Made by a program: the position numbers and the translations under genes. The notes below the pieces were generated by a model. The model saw only the letters and a list, made by a program, of their open reading frames with translations. It made no database searches and had not been told where the DNA came from. Source: Streptomyces profundus (GTDB taxonomy: Bacteria; Actinomycetota; Actinomycetes; Streptomycetales; Streptomycetaceae). From it: DNA of 64,000 nucleotides. This document shows, piece after piece, positions 51,838-60,167 of the stretch (the stretch's first letter is position 1; the number at the start of each line of letters is the position of its first letter). The stretch covers positions 5,454,501-5,518,500 of the forward strand of contig NZ_CP082362.1 of assembly GCF_020740535.1 (NCBI RefSeq), read 5' to 3'.

Positions 51838-52907
51838 GTGGCGAGGTGGTCGTCGATCTCGGCGGTCAGCCTGGACTTGCCGGCCGGGTCGAGGAACGAC
51901 GCGGCCACCGCGTTCCTCGCCAGGCCGGCGACGCCGGCCTCGTCCAGGCCCAACAGCCGCGCCGCGACCAGGTACTCCTGGCACAGGTCGGTACCGAACA
52001 TCGGCGGGTCGTCGCTGTTGATCGTCACCGGCACGCCCGCCTCGACCAGGCGCGGCAGCGGGTGCTCGGCCAGCGAGGACACGGCGCCCGTCGCCACGTT
52101 GGACGTCGGGCAGACCTCCAACGGAATCCGTTCGCGCGCCAGATGGGCCAGCAGCTCCGGGTCGTGGGCGGAGCTGATGCCGTGTCCGATCCGCTCGGCG
52201 CGCAGCGAGGTCAGCGCGTCCCACACCGTCTCCGGCCCGGTGGTCTCCCCCGCGTGCGGCACGCTGCGCAGCCCGGCGGCGATCGCCTGGTCGAAGACCG
52301 GCTTGAACAGCGCGCGCGGCCACCCCTGCTCCGGCCCGCCGAGACCGAACGAGACCAGCCCGTCCGGCTGTTGCCCCAGCGCACACGCCAAGGTGCCCTC
52401 GGCGGCGGGCAGACCCAGCTCGCCCGGGATGTCGAAGCACCAGCGGAGCACCACGCCCAGATCCCGCTCGGCCGTCATCCTGGCGTCCTCGATCGCCTCC
52501 ACGATCGCCTCGTCGGCGATGCCGCGCAGCGCCAACGAGTAGGGCGTGACGGTCAGTTCGGCGTAGCGAATCCGTTGCCTGGCCATGTCCCTGGCCACCT
52601 CGTAGGTCAACAGCCGCACGTCCTCCGGGGTCTTGATCAGGCTGACCACGGAGATGTAGATCTCGATGAAGTGCGCGAAGTCGCGGAAGGTGAAGAACTC
52701 GGCCAACCTCTCCGGGTCCTTGGGCACCGGCGAGTCCGGGTGGCGGGCCGCCAGCTCGGCGACGATCCGGGGCGAGGCCGAGCCCACATGGTGCACATGC
52801 AGCTCGGCCTTCGGCAGCCCGGCGACGAACGCGGCGAGATCACCGCCGGTGGCGGGGGGTTCCGGCAGCTGGGACAAGACGCCTCCTCGGATTCGACCTG
52901 CGCTCAT
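51825..52907 (-). CDS. Adenosine deaminase-family enzyme, probably 6-aminodeoxyfutalosine deaminase
   Basis: The metal site is complete: H37 and H39 in AELHVHHVGS, the His in SVPHAGETTG, and SDDPPMFGTD with the catalytic Asp pair; Glu of HAGE acts as acid/base. The HVHHVGSAS motif in place of HLHLEGT separates it from classical adenosine deaminases. From memory, a close S. coelicolor protein (Sco5662) was shown to deaminate 6-aminodeoxyfutalosine in the futalosine route to menaquinone, which Streptomyces uses, so I favour that role. The 360-residue length is normal. The start is ATG 52907; it is divergent from the next gene. Confidence 0.85.
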   Translation of the reverse strand: MSAGRIRGGVLSQLPEPPATGGDLAAFVAGLPKAELHVHHVGSASPRIVAELAARHPDSPVPKDPERLAEFFTFRDFAHFIEIYISVVSLIKTPEDVRLLTYEVARDMARQRIRYAELTVTPYSLALRGIADEAIVEAIEDARMTAERDLGVVLRWCFDIPGELGLPAAEGTLACALGQQPDGLVSFGLGGPEQGWPRALFKPVFDQAIAAGLRSVPHAGETTGPETVWDALTSLRAERIGHGISSAHDPELLAHLARERIPLEVCPTSNVATGAVSSLAEHPLPRLVEAGVPVTINSDDPPMFGTDLCQEYLVAARLLGLDEAGVAGLARNAVAASFLDPAGKSRLTAEIDDHLATWAR

Positions 52908-52973
52908 GGTAGGCGGGGCTTACGGGGCGCTCACGGGCCCGTAGGGTTAGGGCTCGCAGAATGTGGAGGTGCC

Positions 52974-53915
52974 GTGACCGAGGAACAGCCGCCGTATCCG
53001 ACTCGGCCACCGACGGAAGATCCTCCGGCCACCCCGCCGCCGCCCGCCGGGCCGGCGACCGCGCCCGGCACGCCCGTGCCCGGGCAGTTCCCCGGCTGGT
53101 CCAAGGGCGCCACTCCACCGCCCGGCGGCTACCAGCCGCCGCACCTGCCCTACCCGCCGCCCGGGTACCCGGGCTTCGTGCCGCCGCCGCCGATCCTGCC
53201 GCGCAACGGCACGGGGCTGGCCGCGCTGATCCTCGGCGTCGTCGCCGCCTCCATCAGCTGGACGGTGTTCCTCAGCCCGCTGGCCGTCTTCCTCGGCCTC
53301 CTCGCCGTCGCCTTCGGGCTGATCGGCGCCGGCCGCGCCAAGCGCGGCGCGGCCACCAACCGCCCGGCGGCGCTCGGCGGGCTGTGGTCCGGCGTCGGCG
53401 GCGCGGTGATAGGCGTCGCGCTCACCGTGGTCCTGGTGGTCCGGATCCTCACGCTGATCGGGGTGGAGACCGCCGCCGGCTCCGACTACCTCGCGGAGCC
53501 GGGCGAGGAGGTCGTCTTCGAGGACGGTCTCGCCGTCCGGATGAACGAGCCCCGGCGCGTCCACGACAACGAGATCGAGCTGACCGTGAACGTCACCAAC
53601 GGCTCGGACGACTCGGTCGAGGTCTTCGACGACTCGATCCGGGCCCTGGTGAACGGCACCGAGGTGGAATCGCACCTGGTGTACCAGGTCGCCCGCAACA
53701 TCGAGGACCTGCCCCCGGGCGAGAGCCGGAGCGTCGCCTTCCGGATAGCCGTCGAGCGGGGCGCCCGGGATCTCGGCATCGACTACGCGCCGGGCGGCGA
53801 CTACGAGTACGCCTACTGGCAGCTGCCCCTCCCCGGCTCCGGCGAGCCGGACGGGCCGCCGGACGACGAGCGGCCCGAGGACGAGGACCCGCCAGGCGCC
53901 AGCCTCGACGTCTGA
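52974..53915 (+). CDS. Membrane protein with a Pro-rich N-terminus and DUF4190/DUF4352-like domains
   Basis: The 313-residue protein starts with a Pro/Tyr/Gly-rich cytoplasmic segment (about 1-75), then three hydrophobic helices (about 80-150; LAALILGVVAASISW, FLGLLAVAFGLIGAG, VIGVALTVVLVVRIL) of DUF4190 type, then an extracellular beta-rich domain (about 165-285) resembling DUF4352, a telokin-like fold of secreted actinobacterial proteins. The tail is acidic and Pro-rich. GTG 52974 has GGAGGT only 3 nt upstream, so initiation may be weak. Function unknown. Confidence 0.8.
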   Translation: MTEEQPPYPTRPPTEDPPATPPPPAGPATAPGTPVPGQFPGWSKGATPPPGGYQPPHLPYPPPGYPGFVPPPPILPRNGTGLAALILGVVAASISWTVFLSPLAVFLGLLAVAFGLIGAGRAKRGAATNRPAALGGLWSGVGGAVIGVALTVVLVVRILTLIGVETAAGSDYLAEPGEEVVFEDGLAVRMNEPRRVHDNEIELTVNVTNGSDDSVEVFDDSIRALVNGTEVESHLVYQVARNIEDLPPGESRSVAFRIAVERGARDLGIDYAPGGDYEYAYWQLPLPGSGEPDGPPDDERPEDEDPPGASLDV

Positions 53916-54045
53916 GAGCCGCGCCCGGCGCCGGCCGCCTTCGCGGAAACTCACCGAAGTGGCGTAACGATCCACCCGCGCCGCCCTCTCCACCGAAGAG
54001 GGAGAGAACCGGCCCGCCCTGGGCCGGCGGCAGAAGGGACGCGGG

Positions 54046-54519
54046 ATGCGAGACGAGAACGGAGCCAGGACGGCGCTGGAGTGGCTGGCCGCCGCGGCGC
54101 CCAGCCCGGCGACCTGCCGATGGGAGTGGGAGCGCCAACCACAGGGGGTGGCCCTGCTGCCCGCGGGGCGGCTGTGGGACGTGCTGATCCTGCCGCCCGT
54201 GCTGGGTCTTGCCACGCTGGATGTGCTCGGCCGGATCATCGACCGCCCCGGGCCCGTGCTGGCGGACGGCCGGCAGCGGCGGGTCGGCTTCTTCGTCCCC
54301 GCCGGCACCGCGGGCCGCTGGCTCGGCACCGGGGTGCGGGCGGCGGGACACGGCAGCTGGATCGTGGTGCCACGCCCCGACCGGTCCGTCCCGGCCGCCC
54401 GCTGGTTGGTGCCGCCGGACGGCTCAGGTCTGCTGACCGACCCCGCCGTCCTGGAGTTGGCGATGCACGAGGCCGCCGCCACCGTGGCCGGGCCACGCCG
54501 CCCCGGCCTCGGCGCGTGA
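54046..54519 (+). CDS. Conserved streptomycete protein of unknown function
   Basis: This 157-residue protein has the pattern WEWERQPQGVALLPAGRLWD, VLADGRQRRVGFFVPAG, GHGSWIVVPRPDRS and WLVPPDGSG, which recurs in many streptomycete proteins annotated as hypothetical or as Prim-Pol related. The pattern partly parallels the Prim-Pol-like protein at 12258-12971 (large aromatic residues, FFV(A/P)xG, PPxD). No catalytic residues are evident. ATG 54046 follows GGGACGCGGG. It may share a transcript with the gene upstream. Confidence 0.65.
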   Translation: MRDENGARTALEWLAAAAPSPATCRWEWERQPQGVALLPAGRLWDVLILPPVLGLATLDVLGRIIDRPGPVLADGRQRRVGFFVPAGTAGRWLGTGVRAAGHGSWIVVPRPDRSVPAARWLVPPDGSGLLTDPAVLELAMHEAAATVAGPRRPGLGA

Positions 54520-54540
54520 CCCGCCAGGTGGGCGGACGGC

Positions 54541-55899
54541 TCAGCTCCCGGCCAGCGCGCTCTCCAGGATGTCGAGCCCCTCGCCGAGCAGGTCCTCGCC
54601 GATCACCAGGGGCGGCAGGAAGCGCACCACGTTGCCGTAGGTGCCGGTGGTCAGGACCAGCAGCCCCGCCCGGTGGCAGCGCGCCGCCACGGCCGCCGTG
54701 GTCGCCGGGTCGGGGTCCTTGCCGCCCGGGCGCACCAACTCGATCGCCACCATGGCGCCCCGGCCCCTCACATCGCCGATCACCGGGAAGCGTTCGGCCA
54801 TCGCCCGCAGACGCGGCAGCATGATCTCCTCGATCCGCCGCGCCCTGGCCGGCAGGTCGAGATCGCGCATGGTCTCGATCGAGCCGAGCGCGGCGGCGCA
54901 GGCCACCGGGTTGCCGCCGTAGGTCCCGCCGAGGCCGCCCACATGGGCGGCGTCCATGATCTCGGCGCGGCCGGTGACCGCGGCCAGCGGCAGCCCGCCG
55001 GCGATGCCCTTGGCCGTGGTGATCAGGTCGGGCACCAGGCCCTCGTCCTCGGAGGCGAACCACTGTCCGGTGCGGCAGAAGCCGGACTGGATCTCGTCCG
55101 CGACCAGCACGATCCCGTGCTCCCTGGCGAACTCGGCGACGCGCGGCAGGAAGCCGCGGGCCGGCACGATGAAGCCGCCCTCGCCGAGGATCGGCTCCAC
55201 CACGATGGCCGCCGTGTTGTCGGCCCCGACCTGCTTGGTGATCTGCTCGATCACCTGCGCCGCCGCCTCCTCGGCGCACCGTTCGGGCCCGGTCAGCCAG
55301 CGGTAGGGGTAGGCCATCGGCACCCGGTAGATCTCCGGCGCGAACGGGCCGAAGCCGTGCTTGTACGGCATGTCCTTGGCGGTCAGCGCCATGGTGAGGT
55401 TGGTGCGGCCGTGGTAGCCGTGCTCGAAGACCACCACCGCCTGCCGCTTGGTGTGGTAGCGCGCGATCTTGACCGCGTTCTCCACCGCCTCGGCGCCGGA
55501 GTTCAGCAGGATCGACTTCTTGGGATGGTCACCGGGGGTGAGCCGCGCCAGCTCCTCGCAGACCTCGACATAGCCCTCGTAGGGGGTGACCATCGCGCAG
55601 GTGTGGGTGAACCGGCTCAGCTGCTCGGTGGCGCGCCGCACCACGGCTTCGGCGCTGTTGCCGACCGAGGTGACGGCGATCCCGGCGCCGAAGTCGATCA
55701 GCCGGTTGCCGTCCACGTCCTCGACGATGCCGCCGCCCGCCCTGGCGGCGAAGACCGGCATCACGGTGCCGACACCAGCGGCCACCGTGGCCAGCTTCCG
55801 CGCCATCAACTCCTGGGACCTGGGCCCCGGGATCTCGGTGACCAGCCTGCGCTCCTGGGGGAGAGCGGGACCTCCGGCCCTTCCGTTCGTGTCGCTCAT
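54541..55899 (-). CDS. gabT: 4-aminobutyrate aminotransferase GabT
   Basis: GabT moves the amino group of GABA to 2-oxoglutarate, giving succinate semialdehyde and glutamate. The 452-residue protein is a class III PLP enzyme: LLNSGAEAVENAVKIAR (PLP phosphate), EHGYHGRTNLTMALT, VEPILGEGGF, VADEIQSGFCRTG, and Lys297 in TTAKGIAGGLP binds PLP. ATG 55899 has GAGGAG about 8 nt upstream; an in-frame ATG at 55986 is unlikely. The neighbouring dehydrogenases suggest a putrescine/GABA pathway. Confidence 0.93.
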   Translation of the reverse strand: MSDTNGRAGGPALPQERRLVTEIPGPRSQELMARKLATVAAGVGTVMPVFAARAGGGIVEDVDGNRLIDFGAGIAVTSVGNSAEAVVRRATEQLSRFTHTCAMVTPYEGYVEVCEELARLTPGDHPKKSILLNSGAEAVENAVKIARYHTKRQAVVVFEHGYHGRTNLTMALTAKDMPYKHGFGPFAPEIYRVPMAYPYRWLTGPERCAEEAAAQVIEQITKQVGADNTAAIVVEPILGEGGFIVPARGFLPRVAEFAREHGIVLVADEIQSGFCRTGQWFASEDEGLVPDLITTAKGIAGGLPLAAVTGRAEIMDAAHVGGLGGTYGGNPVACAAALGSIETMRDLDLPARARRIEEIMLPRLRAMAERFPVIGDVRGRGAMVAIELVRPGGKDPDPATTAAVAARCHRAGLLVLTTGTYGNVVRFLPPLVIGEDLLGEGLDILESALAGS

Positions 55900-56053
55900 G
55901 AGTGGACTCCTCGTCGCGAAGGGGGTGCGTCGGGCACTTCCCCCGCAGGCTAGGGCCGGCCCGGCGCCCCGGGCACGCGCCACCACGGAGTCAACGCGGC
56001 ATGGTTTTGGCCACTTCGTCGCCTGGCGTCCCGCCCCCGGGGCCCGCGCGCGA

Positions 56054-57406
56054 TCAGGGCTGCAACGAGGGGCTGCGCGGCGAGGCGGGACAGATCCGCC
56101 GGCCGTCCTCGTCGAACACGTACATCTGGTTCAGGTCGACCAGCAGGGGCACCCGCTCGCCCAGCCGGGGCTGGGCGTCGGCCGGGATGCGCACCACGAG
56201 GCCGTCCGTGATCCGGCCCGCCGCGGTGGCCGGCGGGCCCTCGGACTCCTGGTCGCGCGGTTCGGCCGGCTCGCGCGGGCTCCCGGCCGGGGTCCGCTGC
56301 CGGCCCAGCAGGCGCCCCAGGCCGCCGGAGCCGCCGAGCCGCGAACGGCGCCCGACCCGGGACCGCCTGGCCGGCGGACGCGGCGCCTCAAGACCCTCGA
56401 CCCGCGCCGGACGGGCCCCCGTCGACACATGCACCAGCGACTCGTGCCCCTGGAACTCCACGTGCTGCACCACACCGTTGAGCAGCGCCTCGGTGGGGCG
56501 CATCTCCTGCGGGGTGGCGATCCTGGCCGCCTCGGAGCGCAGCCCCACGGTGATCTCCCGCCCCATCTGCACCCGCAGCATCTGGTGGTCCACGGACAAC
56601 GGCTGGGGCAGCTCGATGCGTTGGGTGCCGAAGTCGATGCCCATCCGGCCGCCGAGCGGCGCGTGCACCGTGGCCCGCAGCAGGTTGATCCGGGGCGTGC
56701 CGACGAAGGCCGCCACGAAGACGTTCTCGGGGCGTTGGTAGACCACCCTGGCGCTGTCCATCTGCTGGATCACGCCGTCCCGCATCACGGCCACCCGGTC
56801 GCCGAGCGACATGGCCTCCGCCTGGTCGTGCGTCACATAGACCGTGGTCACCCCGAGATGCCGGGTCAGGGTCGCGATCTCGGCGCGCAGCCGGGTGCGG
56901 AGCTTGGCGTCGAGGTTGGAGAGCGGCTCGTCCAACAGGAAGGCGGACGGGCGGCGGACGATCGCCCGTCCCATCGCCACCCGCTGGCGCTCGCCACCGG
57001 AGAGCTGCCCGGGGTAGCGCTCCAACAGGTCCTCGATGCCCAGCAGCCGGGCCGCCTCCCGCACCCGGGAGGTGGTGTCCTGGTGCGGCGACTCGATGCG
57101 CAGCGGGAAGTCGATGTTCTGACGGCCCGTCATGTTCGGGTAGAGCGCGTAGTGTTGGAAGACCATCGCCAACCGGCGTTCACCGGGCGGTATCGCGTTG
57201 GACAGCTCGCCGTCGAAGAGCAGTTCACCCGAGGTGATGTCCTCCAGACCCGCGATCATCCGCAGCACGGTCGTCTTGCCGCATCCCGAGGGGCCGAGGA
57301 GCACCACGAACTCACCGGGACCGATGTCCATGGACAGGCGATCCACGGCGACCACGTCCCGTGGGTAGATCTTGGTCACGTCTCGCAGGGAGATGGCGCG
57401 TGTCAT
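56054..57406 (-). CDS. Carbohydrate ABC transporter ATP-binding protein (MsiK/UgpC-like) with an inserted Arg-rich linker
   Basis: The 450-residue ATPase has Walker A GPSGCGKTTVL, Q-loop MVFQHYALYPNMT, signature LSGGERQRVAMGRAI, Walker B AFLLDEPLSNLD and VTHDQAEAM. The C-terminal TOBE/MOBE region (about 250-450) is interrupted at about 328-405 by an Arg/Gly/Pro-rich low-complexity insert not usual in the family. No permease or binding protein gene is adjacent, so like MsiK of streptomycetes it may energise several distant importers. The ATG is at 57406. Confidence 0.85.
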   Translation of the reverse strand: MTRAISLRDVTKIYPRDVVAVDRLSMDIGPGEFVVLLGPSGCGKTTVLRMIAGLEDITSGELLFDGELSNAIPPGERRLAMVFQHYALYPNMTGRQNIDFPLRIESPHQDTTSRVREAARLLGIEDLLERYPGQLSGGERQRVAMGRAIVRRPSAFLLDEPLSNLDAKLRTRLRAEIATLTRHLGVTTVYVTHDQAEAMSLGDRVAVMRDGVIQQMDSARVVYQRPENVFVAAFVGTPRINLLRATVHAPLGGRMGIDFGTQRIELPQPLSVDHQMLRVQMGREITVGLRSEAARIATPQEMRPTEALLNGVVQHVEFQGHESLVHVSTGARPARVEGLEAPRPPARRSRVGRRSRLGGSGGLGRLLGRQRTPAGSPREPAEPRDQESEGPPATAAGRITDGLVVRIPADAQPRLGERVPLLVDLNQMYVFDEDGRRICPASPRSPSLQP

Positions 57407-57676
57407 GGCGTTCCGCCCGTGGATTTCCTTGACTGGGGGATGAGCCAGGAACGTAGCGCACCGGATGTCCCAGGGGAACGCTTTCGCACAACTTGCCCCT
57501 TCGCATATTCGAGAGCCCGTTCGCGCACCTCACACCGGTGGATCGGCGGGCGGCACGGGAGGGCTACGGCTGCACTAGATTTGGCCGTGGACGAACGGTC
57601 AGCGAAGCGGTCGGGGCCCCTCCGACGCGACGACAACCGGCGTTCCAGGCGCGGCGGTCGGCATCATGGGGGATCA
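57407..57676. other. Divergent region between the sugar-ABC ATPase and the membrane ATPase
   Basis: A 270-bp gap with no supported gene. AT-richer stretches lie at about 57480-57540 (CGCTTTCGCACAACTTGC, ATATTCGAGAG). LacI-type sugar regulators of streptomycetes bind CTTTCGCA/CTTGCA-like repeats, so the first element might be one such site for the ATPase gene, but it is weak. A long frame passes through rightwards but its residues do not look coding. Confidence 0.4.
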
Positions 57677-60052
57677 ATGGACAGCGACGGTACCGGGAAG
57701 CCGAGGCGCATGCCCCACGAGACGGCGGACCACACCCCCGTGGTTCCCCCGCCCCCCGGGGCGCCGCCGGCGACCCACCAGCCGCAGGCGGTCGAAGTCC
57801 CGCCGCTGACCCGCTGGTTGCGCAAGCCACGCCCCGCCACCCGCCCCGGCATCTGGCGCGCCGACCACATCGCCAAACCACCCCACGACCCCAACGGCCC
57901 CAGCGACCGCGAACTCCACGGCGGCGCCCTCCTGGCGTTCCTGACGGCTTGGCTCGTCTGGTCGTTGTACGCCAACGAGTACGTCGACTGGGTCCTTCGG
58001 CCGCTCGACTGGATGGGCATCAAGTCCTGGGACTCGATGAGCGCCCGCCTCGCCGCCGTCTACGTGTACGAGTGGCTGCTGCTGTGCGGGCTCGCGTACG
58101 TCTTCGGCCGGCTGGGCAACGCGGCGGCGCTCTGGCGACGTTGGCGACCCACGGTGCTGCGGATCTGGTCCCACCGCCCCGACCTCGAACGCCAGGACCC
58201 CGGTCGGACGCTGCGCGCCGTCGCCGCCCTCCTCGCGGCCTGGATCGTGTGGCGGCTCAGCTTCCGCGAGGTGTGGATGTTCTGGCTCGACCCCCTCGAC
58301 GCCGTGGTGCCGCGGGCGTTGTGGGAGGACGGGGACACCGCCGCCTATGTGGTGGTCTACAACCTGTACTACCTGCTCTACACCGCCCTGTTGCTGCTGC
58401 TCTTCGGCTGGCTCGGCGGGTGGCGTGCCGTCGGGCGGCGGTATCCGCTGGCGCTGTTGGCGCGGGACGGCGCGCCCGGGAGTGCCGAGGAGCGGGCCGA
58501 GATCGCCCGGCTGACGGACTTCACCGAGCTCCGCGCCGCCGGCGCCGAGGCGGCGGCCGAACGGCTGCTGGCCGAGGTGCGGGACGGGGCGATGAACGAT
58601 CTGGACTACGCCAGGATCGCGCACGCCTGGAGCGCGGTGCGGGCCAGGCCGACGGAGCTGCCGGCCTTCGGCGAGGCCGTGCGGCTCCACGGCGCCGGCG
58701 CGTTCCCGCACCCGTCGGGCGAGCGGGATCTGCCGGTCCGCGCCGCCCAGCACGATCTGCTCACCCGCCAGGTGCGGATCGGCTCGGGGGTGGACGATGA
58801 GCGCAACCCCTACGAGTACCGGGCCGTGGACATCGCGCTCGATCCGGCCGTGCTCGGCACCTCGCTGCTGGCCGTCGGCCCGCCCGGCGCGGGCAAGACG
58901 GGGCGGGTGGTGCGTCCGGTGGTCGAGGCGCTCTGTCTGCACGCCCTGACGGGCCAGGCCGCCGTCGTCGCGGTGGGCACGGCGGCCAGCGGCCTCGGCC
59001 CCGACCACGCCTTCGACGTGCTGGTGCGGGTGGGCGACCGGCGCAGCACCCACCAGCTGGCGCTCTACGGCGGCGCCGCCGACACCGACGAGGCGGCCGG
59101 GTTGCTGGGGGAGGCGCTGGTCGGCGGCTCCCAGGCGGAGACCAGGGAGGCCGCCGCAGTGCTGATCCAGCTGATCGGCCCCTACCACGCGGCCTACGGC
59201 CGGCTGCCTGGCGTGCCCGAGCTGCGCGCCATGCTGGACGGGGCGCCGGCGCTGCTGGCGACGCTGCGCGAGGACCTGGCGCTGGCCGGGGCGCACGACC
59301 AGCAGCGGGAGTTGGATTCCCGGCAGCGCCAGTCGCGCCGCGTCGACGACCTCGGCCGGCGGCTCGCCGACAGGTTGGCGCTGCTCGACCGGGCCGGTTT
59401 CTCCGTCGAGTCCGATGGCGCCCCGTTCTCGCTGGCCGCGCTCACCCATCCGCTGCGGGTACGGGTCGACCTGCCGGCCGCCGGGCACGCGGAGGCGGGC
59501 CGGATCATCACCCGGCTGCTGCTCGCGCAGTTCGCCGCCTCGGTCACCAGCCGCCCGGACCGTTCCCTCTTCGCCGTCCTGGTCCTCGACGACGCCACCG
59601 CCGCCATCACGCCCGGCACGGTGCGCGGCCTCACCCAGCTGCGGGGCGCCAACGCGGGTGCGGTGCTGTCGCTGCGCACCCTGGACGACGTGCCGGCGGA
59701 GCTGCGCGCGGGACTGCTGGGCGCGGTCGGCTGCCGGATGGCGTTCTCCGGGCTCACCACCTGGGACGCCGAGCACTTCGCCCGCGCCTGGGGCACCGCG
59801 TGGACGGAGGACCAGGACATCACCAGAACCCCGGACCGCGCCGGCGGCATCGTGCGGCGCACGGTGCGCGGGGTGCGGAAGCTGTTCACGGGGCGGGAGA
59901 CCACCACCGACTCGGTGACGGTGCGACGGGTGGAGCGGGAGCGCTGGTCCGCCTCGGAGTTGGCGCACCGGGTGCCTCCGCGGCACGCGGTGCTGTCGAT
60001 GACGTCGGTGGAGGGCGAGCCCACCCCGCCGGTGCTGCTGCGGCTCGGCTGA
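57677..60052 (+). CDS. Membrane-anchored ATPase resembling type IV coupling proteins (TraD/TraG-like)
   Basis: The 791-residue protein has a Pro-rich disordered start (about 1-75), four hydrophobic segments (about 82-100, 120-145, 180-200, 222-245), a linker, and a cytoplasmic P-loop ATPase: Walker A VGPPGAGKTGRV at about 401 and Walker B-like LFAVLVLDDATAA at about 635. Its order matches VirD4/TraD-type coupling proteins and their HerA/FtsK relatives, with TRG-like late motifs (GLTQLRGANAGAVLSLRTLD). No relaxase, VirB or integrase gene is nearby. ATG 57677 has GGGGGATCA upstream. The function in a chromosome setting is unknown. Confidence 0.75.
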   Translation: MDSDGTGKPRRMPHETADHTPVVPPPPGAPPATHQPQAVEVPPLTRWLRKPRPATRPGIWRADHIAKPPHDPNGPSDRELHGGALLAFLTAWLVWSLYANEYVDWVLRPLDWMGIKSWDSMSARLAAVYVYEWLLLCGLAYVFGRLGNAAALWRRWRPTVLRIWSHRPDLERQDPGRTLRAVAALLAAWIVWRLSFREVWMFWLDPLDAVVPRALWEDGDTAAYVVVYNLYYLLYTALLLLLFGWLGGWRAVGRRYPLALLARDGAPGSAEERAEIARLTDFTELRAAGAEAAAERLLAEVRDGAMNDLDYARIAHAWSAVRARPTELPAFGEAVRLHGAGAFPHPSGERDLPVRAAQHDLLTRQVRIGSGVDDERNPYEYRAVDIALDPAVLGTSLLAVGPPGAGKTGRVVRPVVEALCLHALTGQAAVVAVGTAASGLGPDHAFDVLVRVGDRRSTHQLALYGGAADTDEAAGLLGEALVGGSQAETREAAAVLIQLIGPYHAAYGRLPGVPELRAMLDGAPALLATLREDLALAGAHDQQRELDSRQRQSRRVDDLGRRLADRLALLDRAGFSVESDGAPFSLAALTHPLRVRVDLPAAGHAEAGRIITRLLLAQFAASVTSRPDRSLFAVLVLDDATAAITPGTVRGLTQLRGANAGAVLSLRTLDDVPAELRAGLLGAVGCRMAFSGLTTWDAEHFARAWGTAWTEDQDITRTPDRAGGIVRRTVRGVRKLFTGRETTTDSVTVRRVERERWSASELAHRVPPRHAVLSMTSVEGEPTPPVLLRLG

Positions 60053-60086
60053 GGCCGCCGTCGGGAGGTGGCCGATACCCGCCGCC

Positions 60087-60120
60087 CCGGTCACGGGGGC
60101 CGGTGGGACGCCGTGACCGG
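60087..60120 (+). terminator. Hairpin after the coupling-protein-like gene
   Basis: CCGGTCACGG at 60087-60096 pairs with CCGTGACCGG at 60111-60120 with a 14-nt loop, 34 bp after the stop. It separates the ATPase gene from the PucR-type regulator gene. Confidence 0.65.
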
Positions 60121-60167
60121 CCACGATACGGTGCCAGTGACGTCGATCCGGCTGCCCTAGGTGATAT

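Noticed and set aside
55586..57676. Long plus-strand frame upstream of the coupling-protein-like gene
   Set aside because: It is antisense to gabT and the sugar ATPase; the protein becomes recognisable only from ATG 57677.
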